Assembly (NCBI RefSeq): GCF_014841215.1
Contig: NZ_JACYTR010000015.1
Span: forward strand, 34,108 to 98,107
Length of the DNA stretch: 64,000 nucleotides
Direction: 5' to 3'
Source of the DNA: Pseudomarimonas arenosa
GTDB lineage: Bacteria; Pseudomonadota; Gammaproteobacteria; Xanthomonadales; Xanthomonadaceae
The notes beneath the pieces are model-generated. The model was not told the origin of the DNA. It saw only the letters and a list, made by a program, of their open reading frames with translations, and searched no databases. Position 1 is the first letter of the stretch. Each line of letters opens with the position of its first letter. The translations under genes and the position numbers were made by a program. This document shows positions 31,432 through 38,846 of the stretch, in pieces.

Positions 31432-34029
31432 ATGAACCACGCCCATCGCAAGCCCTTGCCCGGCACTTCGCTGGATTACTTCGATACCCGCGCGGCGGTG
31501 GAGGCGCTAAGGCCGGGGGCGTATGACCGGCTGTCGTATACCGCTCGCGTGCATGCGGAGAATTTGCTGCGGCGTTGTGACCCGGCGATTCTGGATGAGT
31601 GTCTGAGCCAGTTGATCGAGCATCGGCGCGATCGCGATTTCCCTTGGTTTCCGGCCCGCGTGGTGTGCCACGACATTCTCGGACAAACCGCCCTGGTCGA
31701 TCTGGCTGGGCTGCGCGATGCGATTGCCGATCAGGGCGGCGATCCGGCGGCGGTCAATCCGGTGGTGCCGGTGCAGCTGATCGTCGATCATTCATTGGCG
31801 GTCGAATGTGGTGGTTATGTGCCGGAAGCATTCGAGAAGAATCGGGCGATCGAAGATCGGCGCAACGAGGATCGCTTCCACTTCATCGACTGGACCAAGC
31901 TGGCGTTCAAGAATGTCGATGTGATTCCGCCCGGCAACGGCATCATGCATCAGATCAATCTGGAGCGAATGAGCCCGGTGATCGGCGTTCAGGACGGGGT
32001 GGCGTACCCGGATACCTGCGTCGGCACCGATAGCCACACACCGCACGTCGATGCCCTGGGCGTGATCGCGGTGGGCGTGGGCGGGCTGGAAGCGGAGAAC
32101 GTGATGCTGGGGCGCGCTTCGTGGATGCGGCTGCCGGAGATCGTCGGCGTCGAGCTGAAGGGCCGGCCGGCGCCGGGCATCACCGCCACCGATATCGTGC
32201 TGTCGCTGACCGAGTTCCTGCGCAAGCAAAAGGTGGTGGGCGCGTATCTTGAGTTCCGTGGCGAGGGCGCGGCGTCGCTCACCCTGGGCGACCGGGCAAC
32301 GATATCCAATATGGCGCCGGAGTACGGCGCCACGGCGGCGCTGTTCTTTATCGATCAACAGACCCTGGACTATCTGCGCTTAACTGGTCGTTCAGATGAG
32401 CAGGTAAAACTCGTCGAGACCTATGCCAAGACCGCCGGTCTATGGGCCGATGCGCTGAGCAATGCACGCTACGACCGCGTGCTGGAGTTCGATCTTTCCA
32501 GCGTGGTGCGCACCATGGCAGGGCCGTCGAATCCGCATGCCCGCGTGGCCACCAGCGAGCTGGCGGATAAGGGCATTGCCAAAGCCTGGAGTGAAACCGA
32601 AGGCCAGATGCCGGATGGCGCGGTGATCATCGCGGCGATTACCAGCTGCACCAATACCTCCAATCCGCGCAATGTGATTGCTGCCGGCCTGTTGGCTCGC
32701 AATGCCAATCGACTGGGCTTGTCGCGCAAACCATGGGTGAAGAGCTCGCTGGCGCCGGGTTCGAAAGCGGTGGCCCTGTATCTGCAAGAGGCCGGGCTGA
32801 AGTCGGAGCTGGAACAGCTTGGCTTTGGCATTGTCGCCTTCGCTTGTACTACCTGTAACGGCATGAGCGGCGCGCTCGATCCGGCTATCCAGCAGGAGAT
32901 CATCGAACGCGATCTGTACGCCACCGCGGTACTCAGTGGCAATCGCAATTTCGATGGCCGCATCCACCCCTATGCCAAGCAGGCCTTCCTCGCCTCGCCG
33001 CCGCTGGTGGTGGCCTACGCCATTGCCGGCACGATTCGCTTCGATATCGAGAAGGATGCGCTGGGCCATGACGCCGATGGCAAACCGATCACCCTGAAGG
33101 ATATCTGGCCCAGCGACGCCGAGATCGATGCCATCGTGAAATCGTCGGTAAAGCCCGAGCAGTTTCGTCGGGTGTACGACCCGATGTTCACAATCAAGGT
33201 GGAACACGGCGCTAAGGCCAGCCCACTGTACGACTGGCGGCCGCAGAGCACCTATATCCGCCGCCCGCCGTACTGGGAAGGCGCACTGGCCAAACCGCGC
33301 ACCATGACCGGCATGCGACCGCTGGCGGTGCTGGGCGACAACATCACCACCGATCATCTGTCGCCATCAAACGCCATCATGGCCAGCAGTGCGGCCGGTG
33401 AATACCTGGCCAGGATGGGCCTGCCGGAAGAAGACTTCAATTCCTACGCCACCCATCGCGGCGATCACCTCACCGCGCAGCGTGCGACCTTTGCCAATCC
33501 GAAACTGTTCAACGAAATGGTGCGTAATGAGGATGGCAGTGTGCGCCAGGGCTCACTGGCCCGGGTGGAACCGGAAGGCAAGGTGATGCGCATGTGGGAG
33601 GCGATCGAAACCTATATGGAACGCGGCCAGCCGCTGATCATCGTCGCCGGCGCCGACTACGGCCAGGGCAGCTCGCGCGACTGGGCGGCCAAGGGCGTGC
33701 GCCTGGCTGGTGTCGAGGCGATCGTCGCCGAAGGCTTCGAACGCATCCATCGCACCAACCTGATCGGCATGGGCGTGCTGCCGCTGGAGTTCAAACCGGG
33801 TGTTAATCGCAACACGCTGGGTTTGGACGGCAGCGAGACCTATGACGTGATTGGCGAACGCACCCCGCGCGCCGATCTCACCCTGGTAATTCATCGCAGC
33901 AATGGCGAGCGGGTGGAAACGATTGTCACCTGCAGGCTGGATACCGCCGAGGAAGTATCGATTTACGAGGCCGGCGGTGTGCTGCAGCGGTTTGCGCAGG
34001 ATTTCTTGGAGTCGAGCAAGGCGGCGTGA
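31432..34029 (+). CDS. acnD: Fe/S-dependent 2-methylisocitrate dehydratase AcnD
   Basis: 865 residues of the aconitase superfamily, with the AcnD-type N-terminus (KPLPGTSLDYFDTRAAVEAL, LSYTARVHAENLLRR). Cluster ligands are visible in ITSCTNTSNPRNV and ACTTCNGMSGALDP; substrate-binding segments include CVGTDSHTPHVDALG, DNITTDHLSPSNAI, QGSSRDWAAKG and ERIHRTNLIGMGVLPLEF. It converts 2-methylcitrate to 2-methylaconitate-type intermediates in propionate degradation and needs PrpF, encoded 0.8 kb downstream. prpB and prpC are not adjacent here. The ATG lies 7 bases after a weak AGGA site. Confidence 0.95.
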   Translation: MNHAHRKPLPGTSLDYFDTRAAVEALRPGAYDRLSYTARVHAENLLRRCDPAILDECLSQLIEHRRDRDFPWFPARVVCHDILGQTALVDLAGLRDAIADQGGDPAAVNPVVPVQLIVDHSLAVECGGYVPEAFEKNRAIEDRRNEDRFHFIDWTKLAFKNVDVIPPGNGIMHQINLERMSPVIGVQDGVAYPDTCVGTDSHTPHVDALGVIAVGVGGLEAENVMLGRASWMRLPEIVGVELKGRPAPGITATDIVLSLTEFLRKQKVVGAYLEFRGEGAASLTLGDRATISNMAPEYGATAALFFIDQQTLDYLRLTGRSDEQVKLVETYAKTAGLWADALSNARYDRVLEFDLSSVVRTMAGPSNPHARVATSELADKGIAKAWSETEGQMPDGAVIIAAITSCTNTSNPRNVIAAGLLARNANRLGLSRKPWVKSSLAPGSKAVALYLQEAGLKSELEQLGFGIVAFACTTCNGMSGALDPAIQQEIIERDLYATAVLSGNRNFDGRIHPYAKQAFLASPPLVVAYAIAGTIRFDIEKDALGHDADGKPITLKDIWPSDAEIDAIVKSSVKPEQFRRVYDPMFTIKVEHGAKASPLYDWRPQSTYIRRPPYWEGALAKPRTMTGMRPLAVLGDNITTDHLSPSNAIMASSAAGEYLARMGLPEEDFNSYATHRGDHLTAQRATFANPKLFNEMVRNEDGSVRQGSLARVEPEGKVMRMWEAIETYMERGQPLIIVAGADYGQGSSRDWAAKGVRLAGVEAIVAEGFERIHRTNLIGMGVLPLEFKPGVNRNTLGLDGSETYDVIGERTPRADLTLVIHRSNGERVETIVTCRLDTAEEVSIYEAGGVLQRFAQDFLESSKAA

Positions 34030-34360
34030 TGTTGGGTTTCTCCTCCCTCATCCTGCGTTCCTTTCCCCCGCACCCCAACCTTGCTCGGTGCGAAACTACT
34101 GCCCCTCACCCCAACCCCTCTCCCTCCGCGGTAGAGGGGCTCTAAATCCGGACTTGCTTATGTTGTAGAGCGTGAAGCGATACGCTTTGAAAGCCCCTCT
34201 CCCCTGGAGGGGTGAGGGGCTTTCGAGCAGCACGAACTGCGAGCCGCCGAACGCCATCGCGCCTGCATGCGCGATGGCCGGGGTGCGGGTTGGGGTGAGG
34301 GGGACGAGAGAGCATGGTCATGAATAGCAAGCAGGATGACTCAGCCAGCGCGCAAGATCG
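34030..34360. repeat. Repeat-rich spacer between acnD and the DUF559 gene
   Basis: Contains CCCCTCACCCCAACCCCTCTCCC with a facing TAGAGGGGC arm (about 34096–34142), a GCCCCTCTCCCCTGGAGGGGTGAGGGGC hairpin-like segment in two arms (about 34192–34219), and a GGGTTGGGGTGAGGGGGAC tail at about 34287–34305. No gene supported. Confidence 0.75.
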
Positions 34361-34666
34361 ATGCGCCGAACGCCCACCGATGCCGAGTCCGAATTGTGGT
34401 TTCTCCTGCGCGATGGCCGCGTCATCGGCCAGAAATTTCGCCGCCAGGTGCCAATGGGGCATTACATTGCGGACTTCGTGTGCCACGAATGCCACCTCAT
34501 TGTTGAGGTGGATGGCGGGCAGCACAGCGAAGCGCGTGGCTATGATGCAGCACGCGACGCGTGGTTTCGTGAAAGCGGCTACCGGGTGCTGCGCTATTGG
34601 AACGATGAAGTCTTGAAAAGCACCGAGCGAGTCCTGGAGGATATTGTTCGGCATCTCGAATCCTGA
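34361..34666 (+). CDS. DUF559 (very-short-patch-repair-endonuclease-like) protein
   Basis: 101 residues. The core matches DUF559: TDAESELWFLLRDGRVIGQKFRRQVPMGHYIADFVC, LIVEVDGGQHSEARGYDAARDAWFRESGYRVLRYWNDEVL. This is a restriction-endonuclease-like fold with the E-V-D-G-x-x-H motif. The frame begins LSQRARSMRR right after a stop codon, so the usual start may be slightly truncated; the ATG at 34361 is the only clear start. Such genes occur as solitary mobile-looking units, and this one is flanked by dispersed repeats on both sides, separating acnD from prpF. Nuclease activity is presumed from fold only. Confidence 0.8.
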   Translation: MRRTPTDAESELWFLLRDGRVIGQKFRRQVPMGHYIADFVCHECHLIVEVDGGQHSEARGYDAARDAWFRESGYRVLRYWNDEVLKSTERVLEDIVRHLES

Positions 34667-34866
34667 CCAGGACTTCCCCCTCACCCCAACCCCTCTCCCT
34701 CCAGGGGAGAGGGGCTTTGAAGAAACATATCGTCCTAACGCCCTGTCTCAAGCAATACCCAGCACCTCGCCACGCTTTGAGCCCCTCTCCCCTGGAGGGA
34801 GAGGGGTTGGGGTGAGGGGGAACAGACCAACAATGCAACTAAACACCCTGTTCAAGGTAGCCAATC
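34667..34866. repeat. Two inverted copies of the CCCCTCTCCC repeat before prpF
   Basis: One copy at about 34676–34715 reads CCCCCTCACCCCAACCCC then TCTCCCTCCAGGGGAGAGGGG, and the other at about 34780–34823 reads the reverse order (GCCCCTCTCCCCTGGAGGGA then GAGGGGTTGGGGTGAGGGGG). The copies form a ~150-bp inverted pair directly upstream of prpF. Confidence 0.75.
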
Positions 34867-36066
34867 ATGGATTTCACCCCCCAACTCCGCATCCCCGCCA
34901 CCTACATGCGCGGCGGCACCTCCAAAGGCGTCTTTTTCCGCCTTGATGATCTTCCCGAAGCCGCGCGCGTGCCGGGGCCGGCCCGTGATGCGCTGTTGAT
35001 GCGCGTCATCGGCTCGCCTGATCCCTACGCCAAGCATACCGACGGCATGGGCGGGGCGACGTCCAGCACCAGCAAGTGCGTGATCATCAGCAAGAGCTCA
35101 AAGCCCGATCACGACGTCGACTACCTCTACGGCCAAGTGGCGATTGGCGAACCCTTTGTCGACTGGAGCGGCAACTGCGGCAATCTCAGCACAGCCGTGG
35201 GCCCGTTCGCCATCGCCAATGGTTTCATCGATCGCGCGCGTCTGCCGCAGCACGGCAGCTTCGCGGTAAGAATCTGGCAGGCCAATATCGGCAAAACCAT
35301 TGTTTGTCACGTGCCAATCGCGAACGGCGAAGTGCAGGAAACCGGCGATTTTGAGCTGGATGGCGTGACCTTCCCGGCCGCCGAGATCGTATTGGAGTTC
35401 GTCGATCCGGCTGACGATGCCGAAGGCGATGGTGGGGCGATGTTCCCCACCGGCAATCTGGTCGACGATCTCGAAGTGCCGGGCATCGGCACGATCAAGG
35501 CAACCATGATCAATGCCGGCATTCCCACCGTGTTCGTCAATGCCAAGGATATCGGCTACAGCGGTAGCGAGCTGCAAGAGGCGATCAATGCTGATGTTCA
35601 GGCGCTGGCGATGTTCGAGTCGCTGCGCGCGCATGGCGCGGTGCGTATGGGGCTGATCGCTACGCTAGGCGATGCGCAGAAGCGCCAGCACACGCCGAAG
35701 ATCGCCTTCGTGGCGCCGGCCGCCGACTATGTCGCTTCCAGTGGCAAGAAGATTGCCGCCGGCGAGATCGATCTGCAGGTCCGTGCCTTGTCGATGGGCA
35801 AGCTACATCACGCCATGATGGGCACCGCGGCGGTGGCTATCGGCACCGCTGCCGCCATTCCCGGCACCTTGGTGAACGCCGCAGCCGGCGGTGGCGAGCG
35901 GCAGGCGGTACGCTTCGGGCACCCATCCGGCACCTTGCGCGTCGGAGCCGAAGCGGTGAAGGTCGATGATCAATGGACGGTAAAGAAAGCCATCATGAGT
36001 CGCAGCGCCCGGGTGTTGATGGAAGGGCATGTTAGGGTGCCGGCGGAACATGGGGCGGTTGGTTAG
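34867..36066 (+). CDS. prpF: 2-methylaconitate cis-trans isomerase PrpF
   Basis: 399 residues beginning MDFTPQLRIPATYMRGGTSKGVFFRLDDLP, the PrpF signature (YMRGGTSKG). Further landmarks are DGMGGATSSTSK, DWSGNCGNLSTAVGPFAI, a conserved metal-free active-site region around CGN, and a C-terminal GHPSGTLRVG repeat of the diaminopimelate-epimerase-like fold. It isomerises the AcnD product so that aconitase can hydrate it in the methylcitrate cycle. Length is normal. The DUF559 gene and repeats separate it from acnD, so co-transcription is uncertain. Confidence 0.94.
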   Translation: MDFTPQLRIPATYMRGGTSKGVFFRLDDLPEAARVPGPARDALLMRVIGSPDPYAKHTDGMGGATSSTSKCVIISKSSKPDHDVDYLYGQVAIGEPFVDWSGNCGNLSTAVGPFAIANGFIDRARLPQHGSFAVRIWQANIGKTIVCHVPIANGEVQETGDFELDGVTFPAAEIVLEFVDPADDAEGDGGAMFPTGNLVDDLEVPGIGTIKATMINAGIPTVFVNAKDIGYSGSELQEAINADVQALAMFESLRAHGAVRMGLIATLGDAQKRQHTPKIAFVAPAADYVASSGKKIAAGEIDLQVRALSMGKLHHAMMGTAAVAIGTAAAIPGTLVNAAAGGGERQAVRFGHPSGTLRVGAEAVKVDDQWTVKKAIMSRSARVLMEGHVRVPAEHGAVG

Positions 36067-36088
36067 GTCTACGGCCATATCGCCTATC

Positions 36089-36145
36089 GGTGCGTCCAAG
36101 ACGCACCCTATGGCGAACCTCGATAGGGTGCGCTTTGGACGCACC
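36089..36145. repeat. 23-bp inverted repeat after prpF
   Basis: Left arm 36089–36111 (GGTGCGTCCAAGACGCACCC + TAT) and right arm 36123–36145 are complementary except for one base, with an 11-base loop. Each arm itself contains a GGTGCGTC/GACGCACC palindrome. A related single arm occurs at 53841–53863 upstream of mshE. It could act as a transcription terminator or a miniature mobile element. Confidence 0.75.
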
Positions 36146-36189
36146 GTTTGGGTCTGAGCACGACTACACGAGTGATACTGGAGAACACC

Positions 36190-36672
36190 ATGTACCCAGC
36201 AGAAGGTGGCTGTGACTGCAAGCAAATTCGCTATCGCATGGCCAGCGATCCGTTGATCGTACACTGCTGTCATTGCCGCTGGTGCCAGCGCGAGAGCGGC
36301 GCCTCGTTTGCTTTGAATGCGATGATCGAGGCCAATCGGGTGAAACTGCTGGCCGGCGAACCCGAACGAGTCGATACACCAAGCGCCAGCGGCAAGGGGC
36401 AGACGATTGCCCGCTGCCCGAAATGCCGGGTGGCCTTGTGGAGTCACTACGCCGGTGGCGGCGCCAGGCTCAGCTTCGTGCGCGTGGGCACGCTGGATAA
36501 TCCGGATATCGCACCGCCGGATATCCACATCTTCACCTCCAGCAAGCAGCCCTGGGTGGTGATTCCCGAGGGCGCCCGCGCGGTGCCGGAGTATTACGAC
36601 GCGCGTGAGGTGTGGCGGGAAGAGAGTCTGGCGCGTTTTCGCGCGCTTAAGGCGACCGAACCGAATCCTTAG
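36190..36672 (+). CDS. GFA (glutathione-dependent formaldehyde-activating-like) family protein
   Basis: 160 residues. Zinc-binding Cys pairs of the GFA fold are visible: GGCDCKQIRY, VHCCHCRWCQRESGASFALNAMI and RCPKCRVALWSHY, followed by the typical FVRVGTLD and PDIHIFTSSKQPWV. Family members bind zinc and small thiols; most have no proven reaction. The ATG at 36190 has GGAG 7 bases upstream and is preferred over a start 14 codons earlier without one. Stands alone downstream of prpF. Confidence 0.85.
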   Translation: MYPAEGGCDCKQIRYRMASDPLIVHCCHCRWCQRESGASFALNAMIEANRVKLLAGEPERVDTPSASGKGQTIARCPKCRVALWSHYAGGGARLSFVRVGTLDNPDIAPPDIHIFTSSKQPWVVIPEGARAVPEYYDAREVWREESLARFRALKATEPNP

Positions 36673-36720
36673 CATATCGTATAGCTGGCGAGCGCAATAC
36701 CGGTGGGCCGCTCCCTGGCC

Positions 36721-37134
36721 TCAATGCAGGAAGCGTTGCGCCGTTTCGGGGGTGGGCAGCAGGCAGGTATCTCGCCGGCCAAACAGACGGTAGCGATTGC
36801 GGGCGATCCAGCGATACAACGGGTCGCGCAAGGCAACGGGGATAAGCCTGAACACTGCGCTCAGCCGCCAAACCCCACCGAGAAGATGCAGCACGTGCAG
36901 GATGGCATCGCTATCGGTGCGTGCCCGCCCTTCGCTCAGCAACAGGAACGAGTTTGGATCGTCGGGATTGAGACCGTGTTCGGTCAGCAATCGCCGACCG
37001 GAGTCGCTTTGCATGCTGGCAAATCGAAACTGCTCAGCGCGGTCAAAGCGCAGCAGGAACTGCACCCAGGCATTGCAGAGGTGGCAAACGCCATCGAAGA
37101 CAATGATGGCTTGAACACCAGGCTCAGTCGACAT
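36721..37134 (-). CDS. DCC-family (DUF393) thiol-disulfide oxidoreductase-like protein
   Basis: 137 residues. The family motif DGVCHLCN (Asp-x-x-Cys-x-x-Cys) is at residues ~14–21, followed by FRFASMQSDSGRRLL, SFLLLSEGRARTDSDAILHVLHLLGG and DPLYRWIARNRYRLFGRRDTC, all typical. Predicted redox-active thioredoxin-like fold; substrate unknown. The ATG at 37134 overlaps the end of the DUF4166 gene by 11 bases, so it is the last gene of the ydeP–fdhD–DUF4166 operon. Confidence 0.85.
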   Translation of the reverse strand: MSTEPGVQAIIVFDGVCHLCNAWVQFLLRFDRAEQFRFASMQSDSGRRLLTEHGLNPDDPNSFLLLSEGRARTDSDAILHVLHLLGGVWRLSAVFRLIPVALRDPLYRWIARNRYRLFGRRDTCLLPTPETAQRFLH

Positions 37135-37696
37135 GCAACCACCCGTGATAGCGCACAAGTCGACCCAGCACAGGCAGACCGCCGTAAGCGTCGAACAAGT
37201 AACGCCCGTCTTCGGACTGCTGCTCACTGCCACCAATATGCCGGGCCCAGCTCAGCGGCAAGGGTAGACTCAGCAAGCGCAAGCCGCTGGGACACCATTC
37301 GATACCGCGCTCGGATACCTGCAGCCGAAAGCGCAGGGTAGCCGGGCCCAGTCGTTCAACCAGTTCGGTACCTCGCAAGCGCAGGCGCGAACGCATGGTG
37401 TGGCCGGGAAAGTGGCGTATCCAGCATTGCCCCTGCCGATCGGCTTCAATCACCAGCCGGATCGGGCCGTGCACCGTCCGGCTGGGCAATCCGGCCAGCC
37501 GCGCTAACAGGCGGATCCATCGCCCAGGCGCTGGTTCGATGCTCACCTCGCCGCAACAGCGCACTGGCAAGCGGGCGCTGTGCAGGCGGGCAACCACCGG
37601 CGGCAATTGATCAAAGCGCTGGCCCAGATGACGAACAAAAAGCGTCCTGGCCGGCTCGTCTGTGCATGCATTGTCGATCGCCCGCACCTCGCTCAT
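37124..37696 (-). CDS. DUF4166 domain protein
   Basis: 190 residues. The DUF4166 signature is visible in the FVRHLGQRFDQLPPVVARLHS start, W-I-R-L-L-A-R-L-A-G-LP, IRHFPGHTMRSRL and ERLGPATLRFRL, ending in GSEQQSEDGRYLFDAYGGLPVLGRLVRYHGWL. The family is often encoded near NAD-dependent epimerase or DCC proteins; its function is unknown. The ATG at 37696 overlaps the fdhD stop (ATGA), with GGGAG upstream. Its position suggests shared expression with the oxidoreductase genes rather than a known joint function. Confidence 0.8.
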   Translation of the reverse strand: MSEVRAIDNACTDEPARTLFVRHLGQRFDQLPPVVARLHSARLPVRCCGEVSIEPAPGRWIRLLARLAGLPSRTVHGPIRLVIEADRQGQCWIRHFPGHTMRSRLRLRGTELVERLGPATLRFRLQVSERGIEWCPSGLRLLSLPLPLSWARHIGGSEQQSEDGRYLFDAYGGLPVLGRLVRYHGWLHVD

Positions 37697-38844
37697 TGAA
37701 TCTCCCGCGCCCTCAGCTCTTCGCATCGCTGCGGATGTGCATACAGCGTACAGCGCTGCTCGCGCACAAATGCCCCCAGGGTCAGGCCACTGCGCTGAGC
37801 CAGCTCGATGGCCAGGGAGGTGGGCGCCGAAATGGCAAATACCGCCTCGATGCCGGCACGGATCGCCTTGTGGACGATCTCGTACGAGGCACGCGAGGTG
37901 ACCAGCAAGCAGGCCGGCCGAGCATCAGGCCAGTCACAGCGCTGCAACGAACGACAGGACGCACCGATCACCTTGTCGACCGCATTGTGCCGCCCGATGT
38001 CCTCGCGCACGATCAGACACGAGCCCGACCACCAGGCCGCCGCATGCACACCTCCGCAGGCCGCATTCAAGGGTTGCCGCGCCGCCATATGCGAGAACCG
38101 CTCAGCGACCTCGCGCAATGACAGACGCAGGCGATTGCCCACTGGGGGACCCTCGCCATCGATCATTCTTAACAACTCGCTACCACAGGCACCACAACCG
38201 CTGCGACCGCTGAGCACACGGCGACGCTCGAGCAGCGCGTCAAATCGTGTTTGCGGGATGTGCGCGTGCACGGCATAGCCCTGCCCGGTCTGATCATCCG
38301 ACCTGACTTCGACCAGACGATACTCGGCCGGTGACTGCACGATGCCTTCGCTGAGGGCAAATCCCAGCGCGAAGTCCTCAAGATCCGTCGGGCTGGCCAG
38401 CATCACCGCATGCGGCTGATCGTTGTACAGCAGGGCCACCGGGACTTCATGGGCGACCGCATCCTGCACCGCATCGACCATGCCGTCGCGCTGGCACAGC
38501 GCCGGCAGGACCAGGCTGCCATCCGGCGCACACTCGCTGCCGATCTCGGCCGCTGAGGGCTGTATACCGAACAGCTGGCGACCGCCCGCACTGAGTCGAT
38601 AGCGATTTTGATCACGATTCCGCTGATCACGCCAGGGCACGGCTTCGATCAGTCCCAGGCCACCCTGTTCGGGCGTCGGCTGCAGCACGCTGAGACAGCG
38701 CTGTAGCTCACTGGCGCTCCAGCCCAATTGCTTGCAGATTCGCGCCTGGCTGGCACCCTCGGCCTGCTGCCCCAACCAACTCAAAAGTTCAGTAATGCGC
38801 TGATCGAAGTCAGCTTCCAGTGGCGATTGCGGATCGCTGGACAT
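37693..38844 (-). CDS. fdhD: FdhD sulfurtransferase with N-terminal winged-helix-like extension
   Basis: 383 residues, about 110 more than usual for FdhD. The C-terminal ~265 residues are FdhD: VPVALLYNDQPHAVMLASPTDLEDFALGFALSEGIV, the GRSGCGACGSELL motif with the two sulfur-carrying cysteines, REDIGRHNAVDKVIG and LLVTSRASYEIVHKA. It passes sulfur from IscS to the molybdopterin cofactor of the partner oxidoreductase. Residues 1–110 (RITELLSWLGQQAEGASQARICKQLGWSASELQRCLSVLQ) look like a winged-helix DNA-binding domain. The ATG at 38844 follows the ydeP-like stop by 2 bases, so the two genes are translationally coupled. Confidence 0.9.
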   Translation of the reverse strand: MSSDPQSPLEADFDQRITELLSWLGQQAEGASQARICKQLGWSASELQRCLSVLQPTPEQGGLGLIEAVPWRDQRNRDQNRYRLSAGGRQLFGIQPSAAEIGSECAPDGSLVLPALCQRDGMVDAVQDAVAHEVPVALLYNDQPHAVMLASPTDLEDFALGFALSEGIVQSPAEYRLVEVRSDDQTGQGYAVHAHIPQTRFDALLERRRVLSGRSGCGACGSELLRMIDGEGPPVGNRLRLSLREVAERFSHMAARQPLNAACGGVHAAAWWSGSCLIVREDIGRHNAVDKVIGASCRSLQRCDWPDARPACLLVTSRASYEIVHKAIRAGIEAVFAISAPTSLAIELAQRSGLTLGAFVREQRCTLYAHPQRCEELRAREIQ

Positions 38845-38846
38845 GA

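Noticed and set aside
30838..31446. 202-codon minus-strand frame upstream of acnD
   Set aside because: Arg/Ala/Pro/Ser-rich with no domain, crosses repeat sequence and overlaps the acnD start region.
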